Positions 1 through 6,912 of a DNA stretch of 17,509 bases are shown one piece after another. Position numbers and translations under genes: made by a program. The DNA is taken from the NCBI GenBank assembly GCA_015489295.1, contig WGAB01000161.1:1-17509 (forward strand), read 5' to 3'. Within the stretch, counting starts at the first letter, position 1. The number at the start of each line of letters is the position of its first letter. Below the pieces are notes generated by a model, which made no database searches, had not been told where the DNA came from, and was given only the letters and a program-made list of their open reading frames with translations. The stretch is from Caldifarciminota bacterium. Lineage in GTDB: Bacteria; WOR-3; Hydrothermia; WGAB01.

Positions 1-104
1 CCGCGCTGCCTTATCAGGCGAGCCTGGTCTTTCTGATTTTGATGAGCGGCCTGTTTATCTGGAAGGCCCACTCTGGAGGAAGTAGGGCGGCCTATCAAAG
101 GTAA
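1..104 (+). CDS. C-terminal end of a membrane protein (partial)
   Basis: Only the last 33 codons are in the window; the reading frame begins before base 1 and stops at TAA 102-104. The visible residues start ALPYQASLVFLILMSG and form one hydrophobic segment of about 20 residues, followed by a short basic tail (WKAHSGG...YQR). This is how the last transmembrane helix and cytoplasmic tail of an inner-membrane protein usually look. An ABC permease of the simple-sugar/branched-chain type is one possibility, because an 'ALPY' motif occurs near the end of some of them, but the fragment is too short to assign a family. It faces the minus-strand operon that ends at 246. Confidence 0.55.
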   Translation, partial: ALPYQASLVFLILMSGLFIWKAHSGGSRAAYQR

Positions 105-245
105 AACTGGGGTGCGTCGACGCAGGTTTTGGTGGCCCGCCTTGTCCCACTTTCGGCCGTTTCGCGGACCCCGTCGACGGCGCAGTCAGGGCAAGAAGCT
201 GCCCGTCGGATTGCCGATGTTCCCCTACGGAAGCCCCCGACGGCT
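105..245. other. Structured intergenic gap between converging genes
   Basis: No convincing gene lies here. The gap holds a perfect 12-base palindrome TGCGTCGACGCA (113-124) and a perfect 10-base palindrome CCGTCGACGG (171-180), both centred on GTCGAC. It also holds a hairpin GGGCA-AGAAGC-TGCCC (189-204) and a 7-base inverted repeat CCGTCGG (203-209)/CCGACGG (237-243) enclosing 27 bases. None is followed by a run of T on either strand, so classical intrinsic terminators are not obvious. The structures may still end transcription of the two converging units, or belong to a small RNA. Confidence 0.45.
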
Positions 246-584
246 TCAATCCAGGGGCATTTCTCCGCCCATCTCCTGGAGAAGTTCGTCGAGGAGATCG
301 CTTACCACCTGCTCGCGGGTCCGCGAGGCGGTTACCTCGTAGTACGTTCCCGCTTGCCGGCAGGGCACCTGTCGGGCCGGAACCCCCAGGACCCGGAGAG
401 CAAGGTAACGGGTCGGCAAGTCGATTTCCACAAGATCACCCGGCACCACTCGGTCGGCCGGTCGTGCCGGTTTTCCGTTCACCCGGATGTATCCCTTTTT
501 GCATGCCTGCTGGGCTGCATTCCGTGACTTAAAAAGGCACACGTACTTGAGGAACTGGTCAACCCGAAGCCCGGTTTTCACCAT
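246..584 (-). CDS. S4-domain RNA-binding protein (Hsp15/RqcP-like)
   Basis: 112-residue protein with an N-terminal S4 domain. The segment RVDQFLKYVCLFKSR (residues 7-21), then ACKKGYIRVNGK and the VVPGDLVEI strand, is the standard S4 pattern. In Hsp15 and RqcP this fold binds rRNA/tRNA on stalled or split 50S subunits, so a ribosome-associated quality-control role is likely but inferred. The C-terminal 50 residues are not recognised. I chose the ATG at 584 because the frame upstream runs into the end of the dehydratase gene and the S4 domain begins only a few residues after this Met. The start overlaps the upstream stop by 7 bases (ATGGTGA), suggesting translational coupling. It is the last gene of the yfhO-rmlB-S4 operon. 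Confidence 0.83.
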   Translation of the reverse strand: MVKTGLRVDQFLKYVCLFKSRNAAQQACKKGYIRVNGKPARPADRVVPGDLVEIDLPTRYLALRVLGVPARQVPCRQAGTYYEVTASRTREQVVSDLLDELLQEMGGEMPLD

Positions 585-1732
585 TCCAGGCCCCGCTCGC
601 GGTACCAGGCCCGCAGGAAGGGGTCCTGCCGAAGGACCTCCTGGAGCCAGGCCTGGTTCTCCCGGTACCACCGTACGGTTTCGCGAAGGGCATCCGGAAA
701 GGCATGGCGCGGGACAAAGCCGAGTTGCTGCAGTCGTTCCCCGGAGAGGGCGTACCGTCGGTCATGGCCCGGTCGGTCCTTTACAAAACGGATCAGGCTA
801 TGGGGTTTTCCCAACAGATCCAGCAGGAGGCGTACCAGGTCCAGATTGGCGATCTCGGTGGTGCCGGGCACGTTGTACTCGGTGCCCGGGGTGCCCTGTT
901 CCAGCAGCAGGATCAGGGCGTCGGCCAGGTCGGCCACATAGATCCAATTCCGCCGTTGCTGGCCGTCGCCGTAAAGGGGCAGGGGCCGGTCGGCCAGGGC
1001 CAGGAGGGTCATCACCGGAATCAGCTTTTCGGGATACTGGCGAGGGCCGAAGGCGTTGCTGGGACGGGCGATGACTACAGGTACGCCGTAGGCCCGGAAA
1101 TAGGCAAAGGCCAGGCGGTCGGCGGCCGCCTTGGCTGCCGCATACGGACTGGAGGGCCGGAGGGGCCAGTCCTCGGCGGCCTGGCCCGTGGGCACCTCGC
1201 CGTAGACCTCATCGGTGGACACATACAAAAAGCGTTGAACCGGATGGGCGCGGGCCGCCTCCAGCAGGAGGTACGTGCCCCACACGTCCGAAGCCAGAAA
1301 CCGGTGGGGGTGCACCAGCGAGCGATCCACATGGGTTTCGGCGGCCAGGTGCACCACCGCATCGACCTGGCGGACCAGCGTTTGGACCACCGTCCGGTTC
1401 AACAGGTTGGCCACCACCAGCACGGGGTCCGAAGAGGTCAGGGCCGCCTGCAGTTCGGACTCATTCCGGACCTCCTCGGACGCGGGGGGCAATTTTTCAG
1501 GGTTAAGGGGGATGAGCAGGGATTCGCGGCGGCCCTCTGGGTGAAGCCACACCAGGTCGTCGCCAAAACGGGGAACCACGACCCGCAAAGAGCCAAGGTT
1601 TTTCAGGTTAGCCACATGGCCAGCGTAGTTCAGGGCATCCAAAAGAACCAGGGAATAGCCCCTGTGGTACAACCGTTCGGCCACGTGGGAACCGATGAAG
1701 CCGGCTGCACCGGTCACCAGCAGGCGTTTCAT
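578..1732 (-). CDS. rmlB: NAD-dependent nucleotide-sugar dehydratase, RmlB-like (dTDP-glucose 4,6-dehydratase family)
   Basis: 384-residue extended short-chain dehydrogenase. The N-terminus carries the Rossmann motif GxxGxxG (TGAAGFIGS, Gly8-Gly14). The segment VVHLAAETHVDRS (about 127-138), the catalytic STDEVYGE (172-179, with Thr173-Asp174-Glu175), and YAAAK (Tyr197, Lys201) match RmlB dehydratases. GPRQYPEKLIP and YGDGQQRRNWIYVADLADA are the usual downstream signatures. RmlB converts dTDP-glucose to dTDP-4-keto-6-deoxyglucose in the cytoplasm for rhamnose and other deoxysugars. The exact nucleotide sugar is not certain because no rmlA, C or D is in the window. An extra stretch of about 50 residues (roughly 50-105) sits between the NYAG..NL segment and the NRTVVQTLV helix, where RmlB normally has a short loop. 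The start ATG is 3 bases after the YfhO-like stop. Confidence 0.85.
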   Translation of the reverse strand: MKRLLVTGAAGFIGSHVAERLYHRGYSLVLLDALNYAGHVANLKNLGSLRVVVPRFGDDLVWLHPEGRRESLLIPLNPEKLPPASEEVRNESELQAALTSSDPVLVVANLLNRTVVQTLVRQVDAVVHLAAETHVDRSLVHPHRFLASDVWGTYLLLEAARAHPVQRFLYVSTDEVYGEVPTGQAAEDWPLRPSSPYAAAKAAADRLAFAYFRAYGVPVVIARPSNAFGPRQYPEKLIPVMTLLALADRPLPLYGDGQQRRNWIYVADLADALILLLEQGTPGTEYNVPGTTEIANLDLVRLLLDLLGKPHSLIRFVKDRPGHDRRYALSGERLQQLGFVPRHAFPDALRETVRWYRENQAWLQEVLRQDPFLRAWYRERGLEW

Positions 1733-1735
1733 GGC

Positions 1736-4171
1736 TTACCGGGCTTTGCGAGGAGGCCAGGCCGCCAGGAGCACCATCAGCACAAGGCTCAGCAGCGAAA
1801 GGGCGCCGCCGCGTTTCCAGAAACGGTGGTGGTACTCGAACTCCAGGGTATGGGTACCGGCCTCCACGAACACCCCGCGCAGGACGTAGTCGGTGGTCCA
1901 CACGCGAACCGGGCGGCCATCCACCCGGGCTTCGTAGTAAGGGTAGGCGTTTCCGGAATAGATCACCAGAGCGGGCCGGGAAAGGGTTACCCGAGCCACC
2001 ACCCGGTTGGGAGTGTATTCCTGAATTTCATAGGAAAACTGCAGAGGCAGGGTATCCTGGGGCAGGGTTCGGCCCGGATCTTCCTCCAGCAATGCCACCC
2101 GGGCCGGGTCAAAGTTGGCCGATTTGATGCGGGCCAGCACTTCCTTCGCGGGGAGGACTTCATAGCGATCCACGGCGAAGAAGCGTCCCAGGTTGTTGTG
2201 GTTCCGGTAGATGACCACCTGCCGGTCCCGGTACACCTCTTCCATGCCCTCGCGGTGGAGGAAGTTCAGGATCAACTGCAAAAACGCCCGGGTTTGCGGA
2301 TCATAGGGGCTTAGGTCTTCGGGCAGGGGCTGGGTGACCACGTAGCGGACATCCAGAAAATCCACGATGTGGGGGTAACGGTAAAGGTCCAGCACACTCT
2401 GCGGACGGAACATGATGGTGTTTTCGGCGCCGATGAGTTCCTGGTACCGGCGAAACTGGTTGCCGTGGTGCCCGCCGATGGACTCGATCTCGTGCCACAT
2501 CAGGTAGTTGTTGTCGACCTTGTAAAACACGGGAAACACCCGGTACACCCCGGGGTCCTCCTTCAGGGTTTGGACCACCGCGTCGGGAGCGTAGTACCGA
2601 TCGGGGGCGGGCACCCGCTGGATGAAGGGCAGATCGTGGGGCCAGAGATCCAGGAGCACCAGGAGCCCGGCGATGCCCAGGAAAGGCAGGGCATCCAGTT
2701 TTTTCTGGAGGAAGGCACGCAGGGAGAAGGCAAAAACCAGGGCCAGGATCGCGGTCCAGAGGGCGAACTTCTGATACACGGCCGCGTTGGCAACGAGCAC
2801 CTGAGCCTTGCGGGGATCCTGCAGGAACAGATGGGCCAGGGGCTGGTACAGGGCAGCCGTCAGGAGATACAGGGCGATCCAACCAGCGGTGAGATACCAG
2901 AAGGTGCGCCAGGTGCGGGGGTGATCCCGTTTTTCCTGGAGTCCCTGGAAGGCCAGGGCACCGAGGAGCAGCAGGTCCAGGTTCAGCACAAAGAAGGCCA
3001 TGCTGTGGGCCCGGAACTTTTTGAACTGGGGTAGCAGAGCGTAAAAGAGTTTGAACACCGGGGTGTGGCCCCCGAGCACGATGAAGAAGAACACGCCAAA
3101 GAGGGTGAGCAGGAAGGCGAAGAAGCGGGTTCTTCGGGCGAAGGCCAGGGCGTACAGGGCGGGCAACCAGGCCAGAAACCCGGCGTACTCCGAGTTGATT
3201 TTGAAGGGGTTGGACCCCCAGTAGTGATCCAGAAAGCCTGAGAATCGAGGCAAAAAGGTGCTCAGGAAATCTTCCCAGGGCAGGGCCCAGGAGGTGGCAA
3301 AGGCGTAGCCGCGCCCGGCCCCGCTGCGGGGGGAGTACCGGGAAAGGTATTCGAAGGCCGGCACGTACTTCAGGGAGGCCAGGCCCACGGCCAGCACCAC
3401 CATCAGCCAGAAATAGGCGGAGATCTGCAGAGCCGGTTTCCACCCGGTTTCCCGGTAGCGTCCGACGGCCTCAAACAGCCAGAGCAGGCCCAGCACCAGA
3501 TAGGTGTAGTACATCATCTGGATGTGGACGCTGAGGGTAAGGTACCCCAGGAGCAGGGCGTTCAGGAAGAAGAGTTGCCGCCGGTTCCTCCGAAGCCCTT
3601 CATAGGTGAGGTAAAACAGGAGGGGGAAAAAGGCGATGACCACGGCTTTGCCATCGTGCCCAGGATAGGCCAGGGAAACCAGGGTAGCCGAGTACATGTA
3701 GGCCAGGGCCAACAGCAGGGCCAGCACCCGGTGGCGCAAAAGGCCATGGAAAAGCACGTAGGCCGAAATCCCGGCCAGGAAGGTGTGCAGGATGAAGGTG
3801 TAGTTGAGCACCACGTGGGTGGGAAAAATCAGGCGGAACAGGGCGGTGAGGTAGAACATATCGCCGTGGAGGGCATCGATGAAGGGAATCCCGGAGAAGA
3901 TGTAGGGGTTCCACAGGGGAAAGGTATGGAGATGGCGAAGCACCCGGGCCTGGAACTCGCGGAAGAACATGCCGGCCGTGAGCTGGTCGGTGGCCGCGAT
4001 CATCCACTGGGGAGAGAGGACCCGATGGTACAGCACCAGGGTGAGGCCGAGAAGAGCCAGCACAACCCACAGGAATCGCACGGGAAGATCTTGCCGTTTC
4101 TCTATGCCTCTATCGGCACTTTTCTTTTCGTCTTTCCTTCTTTTCCTGTTGCTTCGGGAATGGGCAGCCAC
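1736..4171 (-). CDS. yfhO: YfhO-family polytopic membrane protein
   Basis: About 811 residues. A basic N-terminal segment is followed by a first membrane helix at about 31-49 (VRFLWVVLALLGLTLVLYH) and the periplasmic-loop signature with Asp62 and WNPY (87-90) then SGIPFIDALHGDMFY. Ten or more further hydrophobic helices follow. Next comes a soluble region, and a C-terminal domain of the YfhO type (FDPARVALLEEDP, IYSGNAYPYYEARVDGRPV) closed by a last helix. YfhO proteins resemble GT-C glycosyltransferases and help glycosylate wall polymers or lipids in some bacteria; the substrate here is unknown. The frame stays open a further 567 bases upstream, but that part is antisense to the divergent phosphohydrolase. 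I prefer GTG 4171, which lies 6 bases after a good -10 box. A GTG about 30 codons later is an alternative. Confidence 0.82.
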   Translation of the reverse strand: MAAHSRSNRKRRKDEKKSADRGIEKRQDLPVRFLWVVLALLGLTLVLYHRVLSPQWMIAATDQLTAGMFFREFQARVLRHLHTFPLWNPYIFSGIPFIDALHGDMFYLTALFRLIFPTHVVLNYTFILHTFLAGISAYVLFHGLLRHRVLALLLALAYMYSATLVSLAYPGHDGKAVVIAFFPLLFYLTYEGLRRNRRQLFFLNALLLGYLTLSVHIQMMYYTYLVLGLLWLFEAVGRYRETGWKPALQISAYFWLMVVLAVGLASLKYVPAFEYLSRYSPRSGAGRGYAFATSWALPWEDFLSTFLPRFSGFLDHYWGSNPFKINSEYAGFLAWLPALYALAFARRTRFFAFLLTLFGVFFFIVLGGHTPVFKLFYALLPQFKKFRAHSMAFFVLNLDLLLLGALAFQGLQEKRDHPRTWRTFWYLTAGWIALYLLTAALYQPLAHLFLQDPRKAQVLVANAAVYQKFALWTAILALVFAFSLRAFLQKKLDALPFLGIAGLLVLLDLWPHDLPFIQRVPAPDRYYAPDAVVQTLKEDPGVYRVFPVFYKVDNNYLMWHEIESIGGHHGNQFRRYQELIGAENTIMFRPQSVLDLYRYPHIVDFLDVRYVVTQPLPEDLSPYDPQTRAFLQLILNFLHREGMEEVYRDRQVVIYRNHNNLGRFFAVDRYEVLPAKEVLARIKSANFDPARVALLEEDPGRTLPQDTLPLQFSYEIQEYTPNRVVARVTLSRPALVIYSGNAYPYYEARVDGRPVRVWTTDYVLRGVFVEAGTHTLEFEYHHRFWKRGGALSLLSLVLMVLLAAWPPRKAR

Positions 4172-4177
4172 GCCTAA

Positions 4178-4206
4178 ACTATAAGGGAGCCCGGAAGAGG
4201 GTGCAA
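4178..4206 (-). promoter_or_regulatory. Promoter of the yfhO-rmlB-S4 operon, leaderless type
   Basis: Read on the minus strand, a -35 box TTGCAC (4206-4201, 3 of 6 consensus) is followed after exactly 17 bases by a -10 box TATAGT (4183-4178, 5 of 6). Only six bases separate the -10 box from the GTG at 4171. Transcription should therefore begin at or next to the start codon, and no Shine-Dalgarno sequence precedes it. The -35 boxes of this and the plus-strand promoter face away from each other, 14 bases apart. Confidence 0.6.
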
Positions 4207-4220
4207 TTTGCCGATCTTGC

Positions 4221-4249
4221 TTGACAGGGGGAAGGGGCGAGCATAGACT
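4221..4249 (+). promoter_or_regulatory. Sigma70-type promoter of the phosphohydrolase-hyp operon
   Basis: A perfect -35 hexamer TTGACA (4221-4226), a 17-base spacer and TAGACT (4244-4249, 4 of 6 to TATAAT) lie upstream of the start at 4292. A transcript starting near 4256 would have a leader of about 36 bases. That leader contains a 15-base-spaced direct repeat AGGCTT (4265-4270 and 4280-4285). It could also fold a short hairpin, CTTCT-CGCG-AGGAG (4268-4281, one G-U pair), that would cover part of the ribosome binding site GAGGAGG (4276-4282). Confidence 0.65.
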
Positions 4250-4291
4250 TATGCCACTTTTGGAAGGCTTCTCGCGAGGAGGCTTTTGACG

Positions 4292-5779
4292 ATGAAGGTT
4301 CTTGTGTACGGCATGGACGGGGCCACCTGGCGGGTGATCCGTCCCATGATGGAAAAGGGCAAGATGAAAAACCTCCGTTCGCTCATGGAACGGGGGTCCT
4401 CCGGGGTGCTCCACTCCCTGGAGCCCATGATCTCTCCGATGCTCTGGACCTCCATCTCCTCGGGTAAGGTGCCCGAGAAGCACGGGGTCAAAGACTTCGT
4501 GATTCCCAGCGATGCGGTGAAAACCCGTCGCATTTGGGACATCTTGGAAAAGTACGGGAAAACCGTGGGCATCTTCGGCCACATGGTCACCTGGCCGCCC
4601 CGGCCCATCCGGCACTTCATGATTCCGGATGTCTTCGCCCGGGGGCCGGAAACCTATCCACCGGAATACCAGTTCATCCGAGAAATGGCTGTGGCCGAGG
4701 CCGCCGGTGCCCGTTCCCTTGCCAAATACCTGGGACACGTGGCCAAGGGACTTCGAAATGGATTCCGGTGGTCCAGCCTGTGGGCCGCCGCCCGCTACAT
4801 GGCCGAAGAGAAACTGCGCCGTTACGGCTATCTGGACACCTATTACCGGAAGCGGCTCCTGAAACTACGGTTTCAGGCTGATCTCTTTACTCACCTCGTA
4901 AAAAAGTATCGCCCCGACTATCTGTTCTTTTACTCCAATGTGACCGATGCCTGCGCTCATCTGTACTGGAAATTCTACGAGCCCAACCTCTTCCCCGAGG
5001 TGACGCCGGAAGAGGTTCAGAAGTACGGCCACGTGCTGGAAACCGTGTATGAGGCCTCCGACCGAGCCCTCGGCCAAATCCTTCGGACAGTGGGACCCGA
5101 CACCAACGTCATTGTACTTTCCGACCACGGGTTTCAGCCGGTGCCCCAGATGGAAGACACCAAAACCTATGTGGTCAAAAGCGAGGCCCTGCTCCAAACC
5201 CTGGGGGTGGCCGATCGTGTTCGCTACGTGGTGATTTCCGATCGGACCTATATCCGGAGTCTGGACGATGATCGGGCTTTTGAAGACCAGCTGATGGAAC
5301 GCCTCCGCCGGATCCAGGTTCACGGTGTTCCCCTGTTCATCACCAAGCGCGACAAGGTGGGCTACGTGCTGGTCACCGTAAACAACCGCGAAGCTTCGCC
5401 GCACATCGACCTCTCCGAAAGCGTGGAAATCGAAGGGAAGCCGGTGCCCCTGGGCAAACTCCTGAGCGAGTCCGACACCCGGATCTCCGGGGAGCACCAT
5501 CCCGAGGGCATCATCGTGGTGGCTGGCCCGGGTTTCAAAAAGGGTGTGGAGATCCAGGGCGCCTCGGTGCTGGACATCACGCCCACCGTGCTGGCCCTCT
5601 TCGGCATCCCCATCGGCCGGGACATGGACGGCAAACCCCTAACCCAGGTACTGGCCGACCCGGTGGCTGAGGCCATCTCCTATGTGGATACCCACGACGA
5701 AGGGTATACCTATGACACCGACCAGGGAGAATACACCGAGGAGTTGGAGGAGCATCTGCGCGGCCTCGGCTACCTGTAA
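4292..5779 (+). CDS. Alkaline-phosphatase-superfamily phosphohydrolase (type I phosphodiesterase / nucleotide pyrophosphatase family)
   Basis: 495-residue cytoplasmic-looking protein with no signal peptide. It has the metal and nucleophile signatures of the superfamily. GMDGATW carries the first metal-binding Asp9, and ISPMLWTSISSGK...KHGVKDF places the likely nucleophile at Thr53. SNVTDACAHLYW supplies an Asp and a His, VIVLSDHGF the Asp-His pair, and GEHHPEGIIVVAGPGF the last His. It ends in the typical EELEEHLRGLGYL tail. Relatives hydrolyse phosphodiesters, phosphomonoesters or pyrophosphates; the substrate cannot be deduced here. The ATG at 4292 lies 9 bases after GAGGAGG, while a TTG at 4286 would be too close. 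It starts a run that continues with hydrogenase maturation genes after 12 bases, an unusual pairing. Confidence 0.85.
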   Translation: MKVLVYGMDGATWRVIRPMMEKGKMKNLRSLMERGSSGVLHSLEPMISPMLWTSISSGKVPEKHGVKDFVIPSDAVKTRRIWDILEKYGKTVGIFGHMVTWPPRPIRHFMIPDVFARGPETYPPEYQFIREMAVAEAAGARSLAKYLGHVAKGLRNGFRWSSLWAAARYMAEEKLRRYGYLDTYYRKRLLKLRFQADLFTHLVKKYRPDYLFFYSNVTDACAHLYWKFYEPNLFPEVTPEEVQKYGHVLETVYEASDRALGQILRTVGPDTNVIVLSDHGFQPVPQMEDTKTYVVKSEALLQTLGVADRVRYVVISDRTYIRSLDDDRAFEDQLMERLRRIQVHGVPLFITKRDKVGYVLVTVNNREASPHIDLSESVEIEGKPVPLGKLLSESDTRISGEHHPEGIIVVAGPGFKKGVEIQGASVLDITPTVLALFGIPIGRDMDGKPLTQVLADPVAEAISYVDTHDEGYTYDTDQGEYTEELEEHLRGLGYL

Positions 5780-5791
5780 GGAACCCCCACC

Positions 5792-6274
5792 TTGAGTGCC
5801 ACCATCCTGGTGCTGGGCCTGGGCAACGACCTGGTGGGCGATGACGCCCTGGGCCCGATGGCAGTGCGTCGTCTGGCCCAAACCCTGCCCCATCCCGCCA
5901 TCCGGTACGAGAGCACCGCCGAAGCGGGCCTGCGGCTCCTGGATCACATCACGGGGTTCCGGTACCTCCTGGTGATCGATGTGCTGCAGGACTCGCACCG
6001 GCCCGCCGGCACCCTGCTGGAATATTCCCTGGAAGACTTGCCCGCCTCGGCAACGGCAATGTCCTTGCACGCCATGGGACTGGCCGAGGTGTTGGCCACC
6101 GGAAAAGCCCTGGGCCTGGCCATGCCCCGGGAGGGCCGGGTGCTGGCGGTGGTGGCCCGGGACCTGCAGACCCTCGGGGCCCCTTTGAGCCCCGAAGTAG
6201 CCCAAACCCTGCCCCGGCTGCTGCACCGGGCCCGGGAGGTGCTGGAAACATGGCTCAAAAACGCGTCGTTTTAG
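5792..6274 (+). CDS. Hydrogenase maturation protease (peptidase family M52)
   Basis: 160-residue [NiFe]-hydrogenase C-terminal endopeptidase. It cuts the short C-terminal tail of the large subunit after nickel is inserted. The N-terminal LGLGNDLVGDDALGP matches the HybD/HycI motif, with Asp18 at the position of the nickel-sensing Glu16 of HybD. Asp63 (LLVIDVLQ) and His93 (SLHAMGLAEV) match the other two metal ligands. It starts with TTG at 5792, 8 bases after AAGGAA; no nearby ATG preserves the N-terminal strand. Its 3' end overlaps hypB by 25 bases. Which hydrogenase it serves is unknown, as no large subunit is in the window; similarity to HyaD, HybD or HoxW cannot be resolved by eye. Confidence 0.88.
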   Translation: MSATILVLGLGNDLVGDDALGPMAVRRLAQTLPHPAIRYESTAEAGLRLLDHITGFRYLLVIDVLQDSHRPAGTLLEYSLEDLPASATAMSLHAMGLAEVLATGKALGLAMPREGRVLAVVARDLQTLGAPLSPEVAQTLPRLLHRAREVLETWLKNASF

Positions 6275-6912
6275 AAGAGGGCATCCTGAAGTCCAACGAC
6301 CTTCTGGCCCAGAAAGTGCGCGAGGACCTGCGGCACCGCCGGATCCTGGTCACCAACCTGCTTTCCTCCCCGGGGGCCGGAAAAACCGCGCTCCTGGAGG
6401 CCTTTGCCCAAAACCTCGGCCCCCAGATGGCGGTGATCGTGGGCGATGTACAAACCCGGCGCGACGCTGAACGGCTGGAACGGCACGGCATCCAGGCCGT
6501 TCAGATCGTCACCGGCGGCACCTGTCACCTGGAAGCCCGGATGGTGCTCAAGGCCCTGGAGGAACTCCACGGTACTCCCCGCTACCTCTTCATCGAAAAC
6601 GTGGGCAACCTGGTGTGCCCGGCTGGCTTTGACCTGGGAGAACAGCAGCGCTGGGTGCTCCTGTCCACCCCCGAAGGCGACGACAAGCCCCTGAAGTACC
6701 CCGAGGCGTTTCTCACGAGCCATGTGCTGGTGATCACGAAAATGGACCTCGTGCCCCATGTGCCCTTTGATGTGGACCAGGCCGAAGCCTACGCCCGTTC
6801 CCTGAACCCCCGGCTCCGGATTTTCCGCACCTCCGTGATGACGGGCGAGGGCCTGGAGGACCTCCTGGCCTATCTGGAACACACCTACCGCTCGCTGTTT
6901 TCCGATGCATGA
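6250..6912 (+). CDS. hypB: Hydrogenase nickel-incorporation GTPase HypB
   Basis: 220-residue SIMIBI-class GTPase that delivers nickel, with HypA, to the hydrogenase large-subunit precursor. It shows the P-loop SSPGAGKT (39-46), GDVQTRRDAERL (65-76), the metal-site Cys92-His93 (TGGTCHLEA), NVGNLVCPA with Cys123, and the guanine motif TKMD (163-166). The N-terminus has neither the CxxCGC nickel motif of E. coli HypB nor a His-rich nickel-storage stretch, so nickel handling must rely on the G-domain site and HypA. The ATG lies inside the protease gene (25-base overlap), and the end overlaps hypA by 8 bases, which implies coupled translation. Confidence 0.95.
   Translation: MAQKRVVLEEGILKSNDLLAQKVREDLRHRRILVTNLLSSPGAGKTALLEAFAQNLGPQMAVIVGDVQTRRDAERLERHGIQAVQIVTGGTCHLEARMVLKALEELHGTPRYLFIENVGNLVCPAGFDLGEQQRWVLLSTPEGDDKPLKYPEAFLTSHVLVITKMDLVPHVPFDVDQAEAYARSLNPRLRIFRTSVMTGEGLEDLLAYLEHTYRSLFSDA

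Noticed and set aside
113..180. Transposon ends or attachment sites suggested by the paired GTCGAC palindromes
   Set aside because: No transposase or integrase, no target-site duplication, and the two palindromes share only an 8-base core (CGTCGACG).
105..245. tRNA or SRP RNA in the structured gap
   Set aside because: A TTCAATCC stretch near 245-252 hints at a T-arm, but the flanking bases do not form its stem and no acceptor stem or anticodon arm fits; the SRP RNA tetraloop and GGUC core are also missing.
585..671. 29-residue N-terminal extension of the S4 protein
   Set aside because: It is Gly/Pro-rich and lies wholly inside the dehydratase gene; the ATG at 584 gives the normal S4 N-terminus and a coupled overlap.
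704..2314. 536-codon open frame on the plus strand
   Set aside because: It is antisense to the RmlB-like gene and the end of the YfhO-like gene, has no family motif, and is rich in Gly/Gln/His in the way antisense frames of high-GC genes are.
2301..3443. 380-codon open frame on the minus strand
   Set aside because: It is an Arg/Pro/Gly-rich shifted-frame shadow of the YfhO-like gene.
4172..4738. N-terminal extension of the YfhO-like protein
   Set aside because: The 189 extra codons run antisense through the divergent phosphohydrolase gene and both promoters, are His/Pro/Gly-rich, and do not resemble the family.
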